The notes below the pieces were generated by a model. It searched no databases. It saw only the letters and a program-made list of their open reading frames with translations, and was not told the origin of the DNA. Positions 21,673-33,296 of a stretch of 64,000 nt of DNA are shown here, one piece after another. The translations under genes were made by a program, and so were the position numbers. Source of the stretch: Profftia lariciata (GTDB lineage: Bacteria > Pseudomonadota > Gammaproteobacteria > Enterobacterales > Enterobacteriaceae); assembly GCF_020541265.1 (NCBI RefSeq), contig NZ_CP045925.1, forward strand, positions 930,001 to 994,000, written 5' to 3'. Numbering within the stretch: the stretch's first letter is position 1; every line of letters starts with the position of its first letter.

Positions 21673-22404
21673 TTAGATCATATACATGCCACCATTGACA
21701 TGTAAACTCTCACCAGTGATATAGCTAGCTTGATCTGAAGCTAGAAATGCAACAGCATTAGCTATATCTTTTACATTACCTAAACGATTTATTGGTATTT
21801 GTGAAAGAATTTTAGCACGGTGTTCATCTGTTAATGCACATGTCATGTCTGTATCAATAAAACCAGGTACTACAACATTTACGGTAATACCACGAGAAGC
21901 AGTTTCTCGAGCTAGAGACTTACTGAATCCAAATAATCCTGCTTTAGCTGCTGCATAATTTACTTGTCCTGCATTACCCATACTACCAACAATAGATCCA
22001 ATAGTAATAATACGGCCATAACGTTTTTTTATCATAGCTCTTATAACCGCTTTTGATAGTCGAAATACAGAAGTAAGATTTATATCCAAAATATTATGCC
22101 ATTCTTCATCTGTCATACGCATTAACATATTATCTCGAACAATACCTGCATTATTAACTAAAATATCTATCTCACCAAATTCAGCACGAATCATATTTAA
22201 TACGCAATCGATAGACTTTGGATCAATAACGTTCATATTATAACCTTTACCATTATTTACTAAGTAAGCACTAATATTAGTAGCACCATTATCACTTGTT
22301 GCTGTACCAGTAACAACTGCACCATGAATTACTAGAATTTCAGCAATAGCACGACCAATACCACGACTAGCGCCAGTTACTAGTGCAATTTTACCTTGTA
22401 ACAT
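21673..22404 (-). CDS. fabG: 3-oxoacyl-[acyl-carrier-protein] reductase
   Basis: Reduces 3-ketoacyl-ACP with NADPH, the first reduction in each elongation cycle. 243 residues, one short of E. coli. The Rossmann motif TGASRGIG is at 10-17, NNAG at 84-87, and the catalytic Ser137, Tyr150 and Lys154 (YAAAK) are in place; the C-terminal tail SLHVNGGMYMI is complete. Its ATG overlaps the fabD stop by one base (TAATG), the sign of translational coupling within the rpmF-plsX-fabHDG-acpP operon. Confidence 0.98.
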   Translation of the reverse strand: MLQGKIALVTGASRGIGRAIAEILVIHGAVVTGTATSDNGATNISAYLVNNGKGYNMNVIDPKSIDCVLNMIRAEFGEIDILVNNAGIVRDNMLMRMTDEEWHNILDINLTSVFRLSKAVIRAMIKKRYGRIITIGSIVGSMGNAGQVNYAAAKAGLFGFSKSLARETASRGITVNVVVPGFIDTDMTCALTDEHRAKILSQIPINRLGNVKDIANAVAFLASDQASYITGESLHVNGGMYMI

Positions 22405-23357
22405 TATTCTTTGTCTCCTCTGAAGTGTGCTAGCGCAAATGATAGAGATTTATAATTATTAATTGCCGTTGCTGTCATATCTGTAACAATATGTTTTGTT
22501 AAATTAGCTAAAACATTACCAGGACCAATTTCCAATAAATGTGTTACGCCTTCAGTTGCCATACGTTTTACTGATTCGCTCCAACGAACTGGACTATACA
22601 TTTGGCAAACTAATGCATTACGAATTTCTTCAGGTAAAAAAGTTACTTTAACATCTACGTTATTAATAACAGCAAACTTTGGTATATTAAATGTTATTTT
22701 TTGCAAAGCTAATGATAGTTTCTGTGCTGCAGATTGCATCATAGCGCAATGAGATGGAACAGTTACTTGTAATCTGAGGACACGTTTTGCTCCTGCTGCA
22801 ATACATGCTACACTAGCACGCTCAACAGCATCTTTATAACCAGCAATAACAACTTGATTTGGAGCATTGAAGTTAGCTAAAAAAACTTTTCCTTTTGGCG
22901 TCAATTCTGTGCATATATTTGAAATAATTTTATAATTAAGACCAAGAATTGCAGCCATGACCCCTGTTCCAGCAGGAACGGCTTCCTCCATAAGTTTCCC
23001 ACGAAGTGCAACCAAATAAATTGCGTCTTTAAAATCAAGCACACCAGCACAAACTAATGCAGAATATTCACCTAAACTATGTCCAGCCATTATTCTAGGT
23101 AATAGACCATTATGTTGATTCCATATGTAATAAATAGCTATCGACGATGCTAGTAGTGCTGGCTGAGTATGATAAGTTATATTTAACTTTTCTGTAGGAC
23201 CTTCCTTAACCAGTTTCCATAGATCGTAACCCAATACATCAGAAGCTTCAGCAAAAATTTGTTCTACAATAACAAAATTATTTGCCAGATCAGATAACAT
23301 GCCAACTATTTGTGAACCTTGTCCTGGAAATACCATTGCAAATTTATATTGTTTCAT
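22404..23357 (-). CDS. fabD: Malonyl-CoA:ACP transacylase
   Basis: Moves malonyl from CoA to ACP, supplying the extender unit for fatty acid synthesis. 317 residues (E. coli 309). FPGQGSQ at 10-16, the nucleophile elbow AGHSLGEYSA with Ser94, and His203 in VPSHCAMM form the expected active site. It lies 83 nt after fabH and overlaps fabG by one base. The few extra residues at the C-terminus are unremarkable. Confidence 0.98.
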   Translation of the reverse strand: MKQYKFAMVFPGQGSQIVGMLSDLANNFVIVEQIFAEASDVLGYDLWKLVKEGPTEKLNITYHTQPALLASSIAIYYIWNQHNGLLPRIMAGHSLGEYSALVCAGVLDFKDAIYLVALRGKLMEEAVPAGTGVMAAILGLNYKIISNICTELTPKGKVFLANFNAPNQVVIAGYKDAVERASVACIAAGAKRVLRLQVTVPSHCAMMQSAAQKLSLALQKITFNIPKFAVINNVDVKVTFLPEEIRNALVCQMYSPVRWSESVKRMATEGVTHLLEIGPGNVLANLTKHIVTDMTATAINNYKSLSFALAHFRGDKE

Positions 23358-23440
23358 ATTATATGTCTGTCAAAATAATCAAAGAAAATTTATGATAATT
23401 AAAAAATGTTTATTTAGTTAATTATCAAACATATTAATTA

Positions 23441-24391
23441 CTAAAAACGTAATAAAGCAGAACCCCAAGTAAATCCGCCACCAAAAGCCTCAAGTAAAAT
23501 TAATTGATTACGTTGAATACGACCATCACGTACTGCTTCATCTAAAGCACAAGGAATTGAAGCGGCAGAAGTATTACCATGACGTTCTAGTGTAACTATT
23601 ACATTATCTAATGTCATACCCAATTTTTTAGCCGTAGCACTAATAATACGCAAATTAGCTTGATGTGGCACTAACCAATCTATATCACTGATTTTAAGGT
23701 TATTAGCATTAAGAGATTCATGAACAATATGAGCTAACTCTGTTACTGCTATTTTAAAAACTTCATTACCTACCATAGTTAAATAAGAATGATTATTTTT
23801 ATCACGCTGACAATATGGCAAAGTGAGCAATTCTCCGTAATTTCCATCGGCATGTATATGAGTAGATAAAATACCAACTGTATCAGAAGCACCTAATACT
23901 ACAGCTCCAGCACCATCTCCAAATAAAATTATTGTACTACGATCTTGAGGATTAAGCGTGCGACTTAAAGTATCAGAGCCGATCACTAGAGCATATTTAA
24001 CTGCTCCATTCTTAACATATTGCTCAGCAATACTTAGTGCATAAGTAAAGCCAGCACAAGCTGCTGCAATGTCAAATGCTGCACAACCTTTGATCCCTAA
24101 CATATTTTGAATTTGGCAAGCAGCACTGGGAAAAGCATGTGTAGAGGATGTTGTCGCAACAACAATTAGGCCGATATCATTTTTATGTAGACCAGACATC
24201 TCAAGAGTATGTTGTGCAGCTGCACACCCCATAGTTGAGACGTTCTCATCAGGTGCTGCAATACGACGTTCATGAATACCAGTACGGGCAACAATCCAAT
24301 CATTAGATGTTTCAACCATACGCTCTAAATCAGCATTAGTACGAACTTGTACGGGTAAATAACTTCCCGTTCCTAGAATTCTTATATACAT
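23441..24391 (-). CDS. fabH: 3-oxoacyl-ACP synthase III
   Basis: Starts fatty acid synthesis by condensing acetyl-CoA with malonyl-ACP. 316 residues, full length. The thiolase-fold triad is intact: Cys112 (AAACAGFTYAL), His243 (VPHQANLRI) and Asn273 (HGNTSAAS), and the C-terminal GGGFTWGSALLRF loop is present. It overlaps the end of plsX by 10 bases. With no fabF in its usual place after acpP, the elongating condensing enzyme must be encoded elsewhere. Confidence 0.98.
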   Translation of the reverse strand: MYIRILGTGSYLPVQVRTNADLERMVETSNDWIVARTGIHERRIAAPDENVSTMGCAAAQHTLEMSGLHKNDIGLIVVATTSSTHAFPSAACQIQNMLGIKGCAAFDIAAACAGFTYALSIAEQYVKNGAVKYALVIGSDTLSRTLNPQDRSTIILFGDGAGAVVLGASDTVGILSTHIHADGNYGELLTLPYCQRDKNNHSYLTMVGNEVFKIAVTELAHIVHESLNANNLKISDIDWLVPHQANLRIISATAKKLGMTLDNVIVTLERHGNTSAASIPCALDEAVRDGRIQRNQLILLEAFGGGFTWGSALLRF

Positions 24392-25425
24392 GTACGATCA
24401 TCAATTGCTCTGGAGTATATGGCATTAAGGCGTAGCATAATTTTTTGTGAAATATACCGTTGCACGGTTTCTTCGATAGCTATAGTAAATGCTCTTTTAT
24501 TTGCTGCGCTATGAATTTTAATCACTATACCTTTTAATCCTATTAAATATGCTCCATTATATTTTTCAGGGTTTAAGTGACCTAAATGATGCTGCATTGT
24601 TTTTTGTGTTAAACTAGTAAATAATCTTAACCACCAAGAATAACTACGTTGATTCATTCGTAATTGCAGTAGAGAAAAAAACATACTTGCTACCCCTTCT
24701 ATTGTTTTTAAAGTAACATTGCCAACGAAACCATCACAGACTAAAACATCTGTTTTACCTGTCAATAAATCATTACCTTCTAAATATCCTATATAATTTA
24801 TTTCTGGCATATTTTTTAGTATATTGGCAGCTTTACGAATATTATCCAAACCTTTGTAATCTTCTTCACCAATATTTAATAGAGCCACGCGAGGTGTAAT
24901 AACACCTATTATTTCTTCAGCTATTATTACTCCCATTACAGCAAACTGAACTAACATAGCACTAGTACTATAAATATTAGCACCTACATCTAAGACTACT
25001 GTTTTACTTTTTTCTTGATTTGGTAAAATAGTCATTAAAGCTGGGCGTTCAATACCTTCTATAGGCTTAAGAATTATCTTAGCTAGCCCAATTAAAGCAC
25101 CAGTATTGCCTGCACTAATAATAGCTTGTGCTTTACCATCCTTTACTAAATCTAAAGCAATCCTCATTGATGTTCCTTTACTAGCACGAATTGCTTGTGC
25201 AGGTTGAGTATTATTAAAAATTACATATTCAGCAGGAACTACATGCAATCGTTGCTGAAGTGATAAAGATGTTTTAGCAATATACGGTACAATAGTATCT
25301 GGTTTGCCGACAATAAGAAGATGTAATGATGAAATAGATGCTAGCGCCTGTACAGCCGCAGGTACTGTGATACAAGGACCAAAATCCCCACTCATAGCAT
25401 CTAACGCTAGAGTTAGATTAGTCAA
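24382..25425 (-). CDS. plsX: Phosphate acyltransferase
   Basis: Converts acyl-ACP and phosphate to acyl-phosphate, the donor for PlsY in phospholipid synthesis; a peripheral membrane enzyme. 347 residues. The start is TTG with AGGAG 5 nt ahead and gives the family N-terminus MTNLTLALD. Two positions usually invariant, as I recall the family, are changed: the first Gly of DxMGGDFGP is Ser12, and Asp of GANVD is Tyr152 (GANIY). The rest (SAGNTGAL, PALMTILP, GEEDYKGLD, NPEKYNGA) is well kept and the frame is intact, so it is probably functional. It lies 27 nt after rpmF and overlaps fabH. Confidence 0.96.
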   Translation of the reverse strand: MTNLTLALDAMSGDFGPCITVPAAVQALASISSLHLLIVGKPDTIVPYIAKTSLSLQQRLHVVPAEYVIFNNTQPAQAIRASKGTSMRIALDLVKDGKAQAIISAGNTGALIGLAKIILKPIEGIERPALMTILPNQEKSKTVVLDVGANIYSTSAMLVQFAVMGVIIAEEIIGVITPRVALLNIGEEDYKGLDNIRKAANILKNMPEINYIGYLEGNDLLTGKTDVLVCDGFVGNVTLKTIEGVASMFFSLLQLRMNQRSYSWWLRLFTSLTQKTMQHHLGHLNPEKYNGAYLIGLKGIVIKIHSAANKRAFTIAIEETVQRYISQKIMLRLNAIYSRAIDDRTCI

Positions 25426-25452
25426 TTTTTCTCCTGGTAAATATAAGCAATA

Positions 25453-25626
25453 TTATTTAACTATAATTTTACGACCACGGTAGAAACCATCTGTAGTCAG
25501 ATGATACCGTAAATGAGTTTCACCAGAAATTTTATCAATAGAAACAACAGTAGTTGTAATAATATTATCATGTGAACGTCTCATACCACGACAAGAACGA
25601 GTTTTTTTATTTTGTTGTACAGCCAT
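25453..25626 (-). CDS. rpmF: 50S ribosomal protein L32
   Basis: Small protein of the large ribosomal subunit. 57 residues, the normal length, too short for many gene finders. Reading the minus strand from ATG at 25624-25626 gives MAVQQNKKTRSCRGMRRSHD, then the HLRYHLTTDGFYRGRKIIVK end, matching L32 throughout; one Lys of the RSKRG motif is Cys (RSCRG). AAGGA lies about 7 nt before the ATG. It heads the plsX-fab operon as in E. coli, where yceD precedes it; yceD is not present here. Confidence 0.96.
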   Translation of the reverse strand: MAVQQNKKTRSCRGMRRSHDNIITTTVVSIDKISGETHLRYHLTTDGFYRGRKIIVK

Positions 25627-26536
25627 TTATTAATCCTTAGAATTAATGATAATTAAAATTACTTAATATATAAATCTATTTCATTTTTCTTTATATTTCA
25701 TTCATATATTATTTAATATAATTAATTTACTATATATAATTTTAAAAATTTATATTCTCAGTACGTAGTTATTAATATAACAAAATATTAATTTTATATA
25801 TTTTAAATATATTCTTACATTAAAAATGTATTGAGTACTATTTTATAAATTTACTGAACTAAATAATGCTTTATTTTAACAAATAATTAAATATTTATAT
25901 AATAAGATTAATTATATAATCTTTAATCATTACTAAAAATTTATAATAGTATATTTTTAAATTCTTTTATAATATAAAATTCATGAGTATTATTGACATA
26001 AAATAAATAACTAATATTATTTTTAATAAAATATAAATAAAATTTAATAATTTTTTTCATTACGTATTTAGTGAAAGTTCAAGAGTAACAATATTAATAA
26101 TAACAAAAGTAATGAGCACTCACTAATAATATTAATATACGTAACTTGTGTTATTTTTTATACAATATTATATAGTTGTTAAGCATGATAATATATGTAC
26201 AATGCTTGAGAAGCAATTATATTCTTGCTTAATAAGATAACATTTTTAATAATATTTGCTATATTAATTACATTACATAGTAATCTGGTAGTAAAGAAAA
26301 TTATTTTAATAATATATTCTTGTCATTATTAATGATCTTATCTTTATAAGATTTATTCAAAGATATAAATATTATTTTATAGTATATTAAATACATCATA
26401 CACACTTTATAATTAAAAATGTATATTAAGCAATTTAAGAATTATAGTTATTTATTCATATTTATAAATAATAATATAAAGATTTGTATTAAAAAATGAC
26501 TATTTATTAAATAAATAAAAAATATTAAATTATAGC

Positions 26537-26564
26537 TTGACTTCAGAATGAGAAGTCGTATTCT
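26537..26564 (+). promoter_or_regulatory. rrn P2-like promoter
   Basis: TTGACT (26537-26542), a 16-nt spacer, TATTCT (26559-26564). With the preceding GC and the spacer ending GAAGTCG, it closely follows the E. coli rrnB P2 core as I remember it (GCTTGACT, 16-nt spacer ending GGAAGGCG, TATTAT). It is about 535 nt upstream of the mature 23S end. It also contains a GACTTC/GAAGTC dyad. Confidence 0.6.
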
Positions 26565-26950
26565 ATTCTAGAAGTAAATAAAATTTTTAAGATTTTTATA
26601 AAGAAATAAAAAATTAAAAAAATAATTAAACATTATTGTAATTATAAAAAATAAATAGTTTGTTAATTTTTTTTAAAAAATATGACTTTAATAACAATTA
26701 CACTATATTATCTAATAAAAGTTAACATAATAATCAATAAAATAATTTTTTATAACATATCATGCAATTATTGCTTTACACTAAAAAATATCTGAAGTAA
26801 TATTAACAAAATATATTACTTAATTAGTTTTCCAATTTATTTTTAGATTACAAGATATTGAAAAATATTAGTTTATATTTTTTAAAATACTTTAACTTAG
26901 ATTTAAATAGTAAACTAAATAATTAATATCTTTTAATATCTTTAAAAGAT

Positions 26951-26962
26951 TGCTCTTTAACA
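26951..26962 (+). promoter_or_regulatory. boxA antitermination element
   Basis: TGCTCTTTAACA, followed by ATTTAAACAAGCTTA. It is the boxA of enterobacterial rRNA operons, where NusB/NusE and partners assemble on the RNA to prevent premature termination. The following AACAAGCT is typical of the 16S-23S spacer boxA rather than the 16S leader. Confidence 0.75.
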
Positions 26963-26966
26963 ATTT

Positions 26967-26977
26967 AAACAAGCTTA
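26967..26977 (+). other. 5' arm of the 23S processing stem
   Basis: AAACAAGCTTA here is perfectly complementary to TAAGCTTGTTT at 30038-30048. A second, longer pairing joins 27083-27105 with 29988-30011. Together they form the long helix that brackets precursor 23S rRNA and is cut by RNase III. Confidence 0.6.
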
Positions 26978-27098
26978 ATTTATAATTTTATGTAGTCATC
27001 TATAAATATACAATCTACATTAAAAAGATCTCAATTTATAAGTAATATGTATTGAATATATTACAATAAATTTATAAAGAAACATCTTTGGGTTGTGA

Positions 27099-29996
<2,898 letters not shown>

Positions 29997-30113
29997 ACAA
30001 CACCTAAGATGTTTTAATTAAGAGAGCATTACAAAAGTAAGCTTGTTTTATAAATTTCATTAATATAATTCAATGTATTTTATACATTAGTTAATTCAAT
30101 TAATTAATAAATT

Positions 30114-30232
30114 TGCTTGGCAGCAATAGCGCAGTGGTCCCACCTGATCCATGCCGAACTCAGAAGTGAAACGCTGTAGCGCCGATGGTAGTTTGGGGTT
30201 TCCCCATGCGAGAGTAGGACACTGCCAAGCTA
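30114..30232 (+). rRNA. rrf: 5S ribosomal RNA
   Basis: About 119 nt. It begins TGCTTGGCAGCAATAGCG and ends ACTGCCAAGCTA, with both ends pairing (GCTTGGCAG with CTGCCAAGC). The core CCGAACTCAGAAGTGAAACG is as in E. coli. It lies 117 nt after the 23S gene in the same transcript. Confidence 0.96.
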
Positions 30233-30255
30233 CCATAAATTAATAAAAAACCTAA

Positions 30256-30285
30256 GCTCTACTTACAAAGAAATATAAGTAGGAG
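30256..30285 (+). other. Hairpin between 5S and tRNA-Asp
   Basis: CTCTACTTA (30256-30264) can pair with TAAGTAGGAG (about 30276-30285), with one bulge; the 3' side takes in the first bases of tRNA-Asp. It may act in processing of the transcript and could compete with the tRNA acceptor stem. Confidence 0.4.
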
Positions 30286-30358
30286 CGGTAGTTCAGTTGG
30301 TTAGAATACCTGCCTGTCACGCAGGGGGTCGCGGGTTCGAGTCCCGTCCGTTCCGCCA
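30282..30358 (+). tRNA. aspT: tRNA-Asp (GTC)
   Basis: 77 nt with encoded CCA end. Anticodon GTC at 30316-30318, reading GAC and GAU. The sequence GGAGCGGTAGTTCAGTTGG onward matches E. coli tRNA-Asp except for one D-loop base, to my recollection. It sits 49 nt after 5S, the place of aspT/aspU in the rrnC and rrnH operons. It is the only tRNA gene I can find in the window. Confidence 0.98.
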
Positions 30359-30565
30359 TTTATTTTCTTACATCTTTTATATATATCATCTTAGTCATAA
30401 TAATACATTTATATATGTTTCACTGATATTAACAAAGTGATATAATCAATCTTATATAAGAATAAGATAAATATTCGTATATAATATTAATATACTAATA
30501 ATTCCTTTGTAAAAATGTATAATTGCTTTATCATAATCTTATATTTACTGCGTAATATACAAAAT

Positions 30566-31278
30566 ATGTCTAATCAGAATAATAGCTTAATATCTCTTAA
30601 AGATATTACAGTAAGTTTTAATAATCATATTGTACTTTCTCATATATCACTAAAATTAATACCAGGACGTATAATTACGCTTTTAGGGCCAAATGGTGCG
30701 GGAAAATCTACACTAGTACGTGTCGTACTAGGTTTAATTAAACCTACTTATGGTTCAATTATTACTGCAAACAATTTAACTATTGGTTATGTCCCTCAAA
30801 AATTACACTTAGATACCACTTTACCATTAACTGTTAGTCGTTTTATGCGACTACGTCCAGAGGTAAAAAAAAAGATATATTACCTGCACTAAAACTTGCT
30901 AATGCAGACCATCTTTTACATTTACCAATGCAACAATTATCAGGAGGAGAAAATCAACGTATCTTATTAACACGTGCTTTACTTAATAAACCAGATTTAT
31001 TAATATTAGATGAACCAACAACAGGTATTGATATTAACGGTCAAATTGCTCTATATGATTTAATTCATCAATTCAGACAAAAAATTAATTGTTCTGTTTT
31101 AATGATTTCTCATGATTTACATTTAGTGATGGCTAAAACAGATGAAGTACTATGTTTAAATAATCATATTTGTTGTTCTGGAACACCTGAAATGATTTCT
31201 AAGCATCCTGAATTTATTGCTATGTTTGGCAATTATGGGGCTAATCAGTTAGCTATTTATCGTCATAATCATCATTAA
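30566..31278 (+). pseudogene. znuC: Zinc ABC transporter ATP-binding protein, frame broken in A9 run
   Basis: ATPase of the ZnuABC zinc importer. The first part, from ATG 30566, carries Walker A GPNGAGKST (residues 41-49) and GYVPQKL; the frame then runs into a stop at 30890-30892. The second part, in another frame from about 30874, gives DILPALKLANADH, the signature LSGGENQR, Walker B LLILDEP, the switch His in ISHD, and the normal end IYRHNHH. The break is at nine A residues (30865-30873): one more A restores an alignment of normal length. Everything else is well kept, so it may be rescued by transcriptional slippage, or be a recent pseudogene or sequencing error. No znuB follows and no znuA is near. 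Confidence 0.85.
30865..30873 (+). repeat. A9 homopolymer at the znuC frame break
   Basis: Nine consecutive A residues between the codons for Val and Asp of ZnuC. Ten would keep the frame. Such runs are known sites of transcriptional slippage in AT-rich insect endosymbionts. Confidence 0.9.
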
Positions 31279-32295
31279 TGATTAAGTTATAAGAACAATA
31301 AAATTTTATGCTCAAAAACATAAAAATTATTAGTTAAGTAATATAAAATATTTTATTTTCATACTAAGTAACTTTATGTTTAGATAACAAGTAAGAGTAT
31401 AATAATACTATTAGTATTACATATACAATAAATATATATGTATATATTACTATTAATCTAAAATATACAAAATATTTTATTATTTATTTTAATTACTTAT
31501 ATTATTAATATATAATGTTTATTTTAAAGTAAAATATACTCATTATAAATAATTTATAATACAATTATATTGTTATACTTACATATGATTATTCAATATA
31601 ATTGAATAAGATATAATTAAACAAGATATATGTATATAATACAAAATTTATTATATACATAATTATTCAATTATTATAACTAATATTATATATATAATAT
31701 ATATTTATATTATGATAAATACAATTATTTTTATATATAAAAATATCTAAAATAATATAAATCTATATAACTGTATTTTTATATTGAGCAAATAACTTAT
31801 ATATTAGTAATACTTTAATTATTATTAATATAAAATATATGTCTCTTATCATTTTTATAAAAAATTATATTTTATATCTACTGTGCAATAAAGTAGCTAC
31901 TTTAATAAATAATATTTTATTAATCTATCAATAAAATATTATTTTCTAATATCTAAATACATGAAATAATACCATATTAAATATTCTTAATAAAAAATTA
32001 ATTATATATAACTATAGTATATTTATTTTTTAAAAAATATAAATTAATACTTATACTAAATTAATGATATTAATAGTATTATCATAGAATAACAATGTAT
32101 ATAATTATTAATTGCATATAAAAATAATTATTAAGTAATAAAATATTTACTATAATATATATATAAATTTACTGATTAAAAATCAATATTATATATATTT
32201 AAGTATATAATGACAACATTCTTAACAAATAATTTTAAAAAACTCATAAATAAATATATAATATTTTTAATTGTGTTTAATGTTATATAATTAAC
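31279..32295. other. Gene-free stretch between convergent znuC and ruvX
   Basis: About 1 kb, very AT-rich. In E. coli znuB follows znuC; no trace of its membrane segments could be read here. No RNA gene or clear terminator is seen. Confidence 0.6.
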
Positions 32296-32733
32296 TTAAA
32301 TTTTTTTTAAATAATGCTCAAACCAACTTTTTAAAATTATTACTGCTGAAATATTATTTATTATATTTTTATCTAAAAAACGATAACTAATATTATTGTC
32401 GTCAGTAATTATATAAGATTTAGCCTCTATGGTACTAAAACGCTCATCATGTAAAATAATATCTACGCCAAAACGACCATGAATGCGATTAGCAAATTTA
32501 CGTGCTTGAGCAGTAATTAATTGTTCTGTACCGTCTATATTGAGTGGTAAACCAACAATAACTAAATTTATTTGCCACTCTTTTAAAATATTTTCTATTT
32601 TAGACCAATTAGGTGATCCTTGATAAGCTCTTAATGAACAAAACGGATGTGCTATACCTATCATTTTATGTCCAATTGCAGAACCAATATTTTTTGTGCC
32701 AAAATCAAAAGCAATCACAGTATCATTGCTCAT
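32296..32733 (-). CDS. ruvX: RuvX/YqgF, pre-16S rRNA nuclease or Holliday-junction resolvase-like protein
   Basis: RNase H-fold protein implicated in 16S rRNA 5'-end maturation. 145 residues (E. coli 138). The first catalytic Asp is kept (Asp10 in AFDFGTK), as are VGLPLNIDGTEQ and ARKFANRIHGRF, and HDERFSTIEA. The last conserved acid, the Asp in KVDSASA of E. coli, is replaced by Asn126 in IINNISAV (codon AAT), which might impair catalysis. Its ATG overlaps the yqgE stop by one base, as expected for the conserved yqgE-ruvX pair. Confidence 0.94.
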   Translation of the reverse strand: MSNDTVIAFDFGTKNIGSAIGHKMIGIAHPFCSLRAYQGSPNWSKIENILKEWQINLVIVGLPLNIDGTEQLITAQARKFANRIHGRFGVDIILHDERFSTIEAKSYIITDDNNISYRFLDKNIINNISAVIILKSWFEHYLKKI

Positions 32734-33296
32734 TAAGCATGTCCCATAGAAGTTACTATCTTACGAATATCTACACCAATTTTTTTAGAAGCCGCAATCC
32801 AACGTTCTGAAATAGGAGTATGAAATATTAATGTAATATAAGCTTCTACGGTAAGCCAAACATTATCTAATAATTCTTGTTCTAATTGGCCCGCATCCCA
32901 TTTACAATAACCAAGAGCTATAAGAATATTTTTTGGTTGATGTGTTGTTCCTAAAGTTTCTAGTACATCGCAAGAAGTAGTCATCATACATTCAGTAGAT
33001 ATTGTAATACTAGAGTTAAAATTTGATTGTGGAGTGTGTAGTACAAAACCTCTATCTTCAGATAATGGTCCACCACAAATTATTGGTTTATTTAAAATAT
33101 TATTTATATTATTTAGTTCTGGAGTAATTTTAAGAGTTTTTAATAACATCTCTATAGTAAGATGTTCTAACGTTCTATTAATAACTAAACCCATTGCTCC
33201 TTTATTAGTATGTTCACATATATAAATTACTGTGTATTTAAAACTACTTTCCTGTATAGAAGGCATGGCTATAAGAAAATGATGCACTAAATTCAT
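32733..33296 (-). CDS. yqgE: YqgE/AlgH family protein of unknown function
   Basis: UPF0301 family protein, 187 residues from the chosen start, the same as E. coli. Characteristic segments: HHFLIAMPSIQESSF, VIYICEHTNKGAMGLVINR, GGPLSEDRGFVLHTP and ALGYCKWDAGQLEQELLDN. An in-frame ATG at 33323 would add nine residues (MNIVSYINK) that are not part of the family; neither start has a strong ribosome-binding site, and I chose 33296 by homology. It is translationally coupled to ruvX. The biochemical role is not established. Confidence 0.94.
   Translation of the reverse strand: MNLVHHFLIAMPSIQESSFKYTVIYICEHTNKGAMGLVINRTLEHLTIEMLLKTLKITPELNNINNILNKPIICGGPLSEDRGFVLHTPQSNFNSSITISTECMMTTSCDVLETLGTTHQPKNILIALGYCKWDAGQLEQELLDNVWLTVEAYITLIFHTPISERWIAASKKIGVDIRKIVTSMGHA

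Larger units (their letters stand above)
25627..27098. other. 1.5 kb upstream region of the rRNA operon
   Basis: Spacer between divergent rpmF and the 23S gene. It contains no 16S gene, no tRNA and no protein gene. Two signals stand out near its right end: a P2-like rRNA promoter (26537-26564) and a boxA (26951-26962), both listed separately. The rest is featureless AT-rich DNA. Confidence 0.7.

Noticed and set aside
25627..27098. Possible 16S rRNA gene upstream of 23S
   Set aside because: None of the conserved 16S segments (for example GTGCCAGCAGCCGCGG or the anti-Shine-Dalgarno end) is present.
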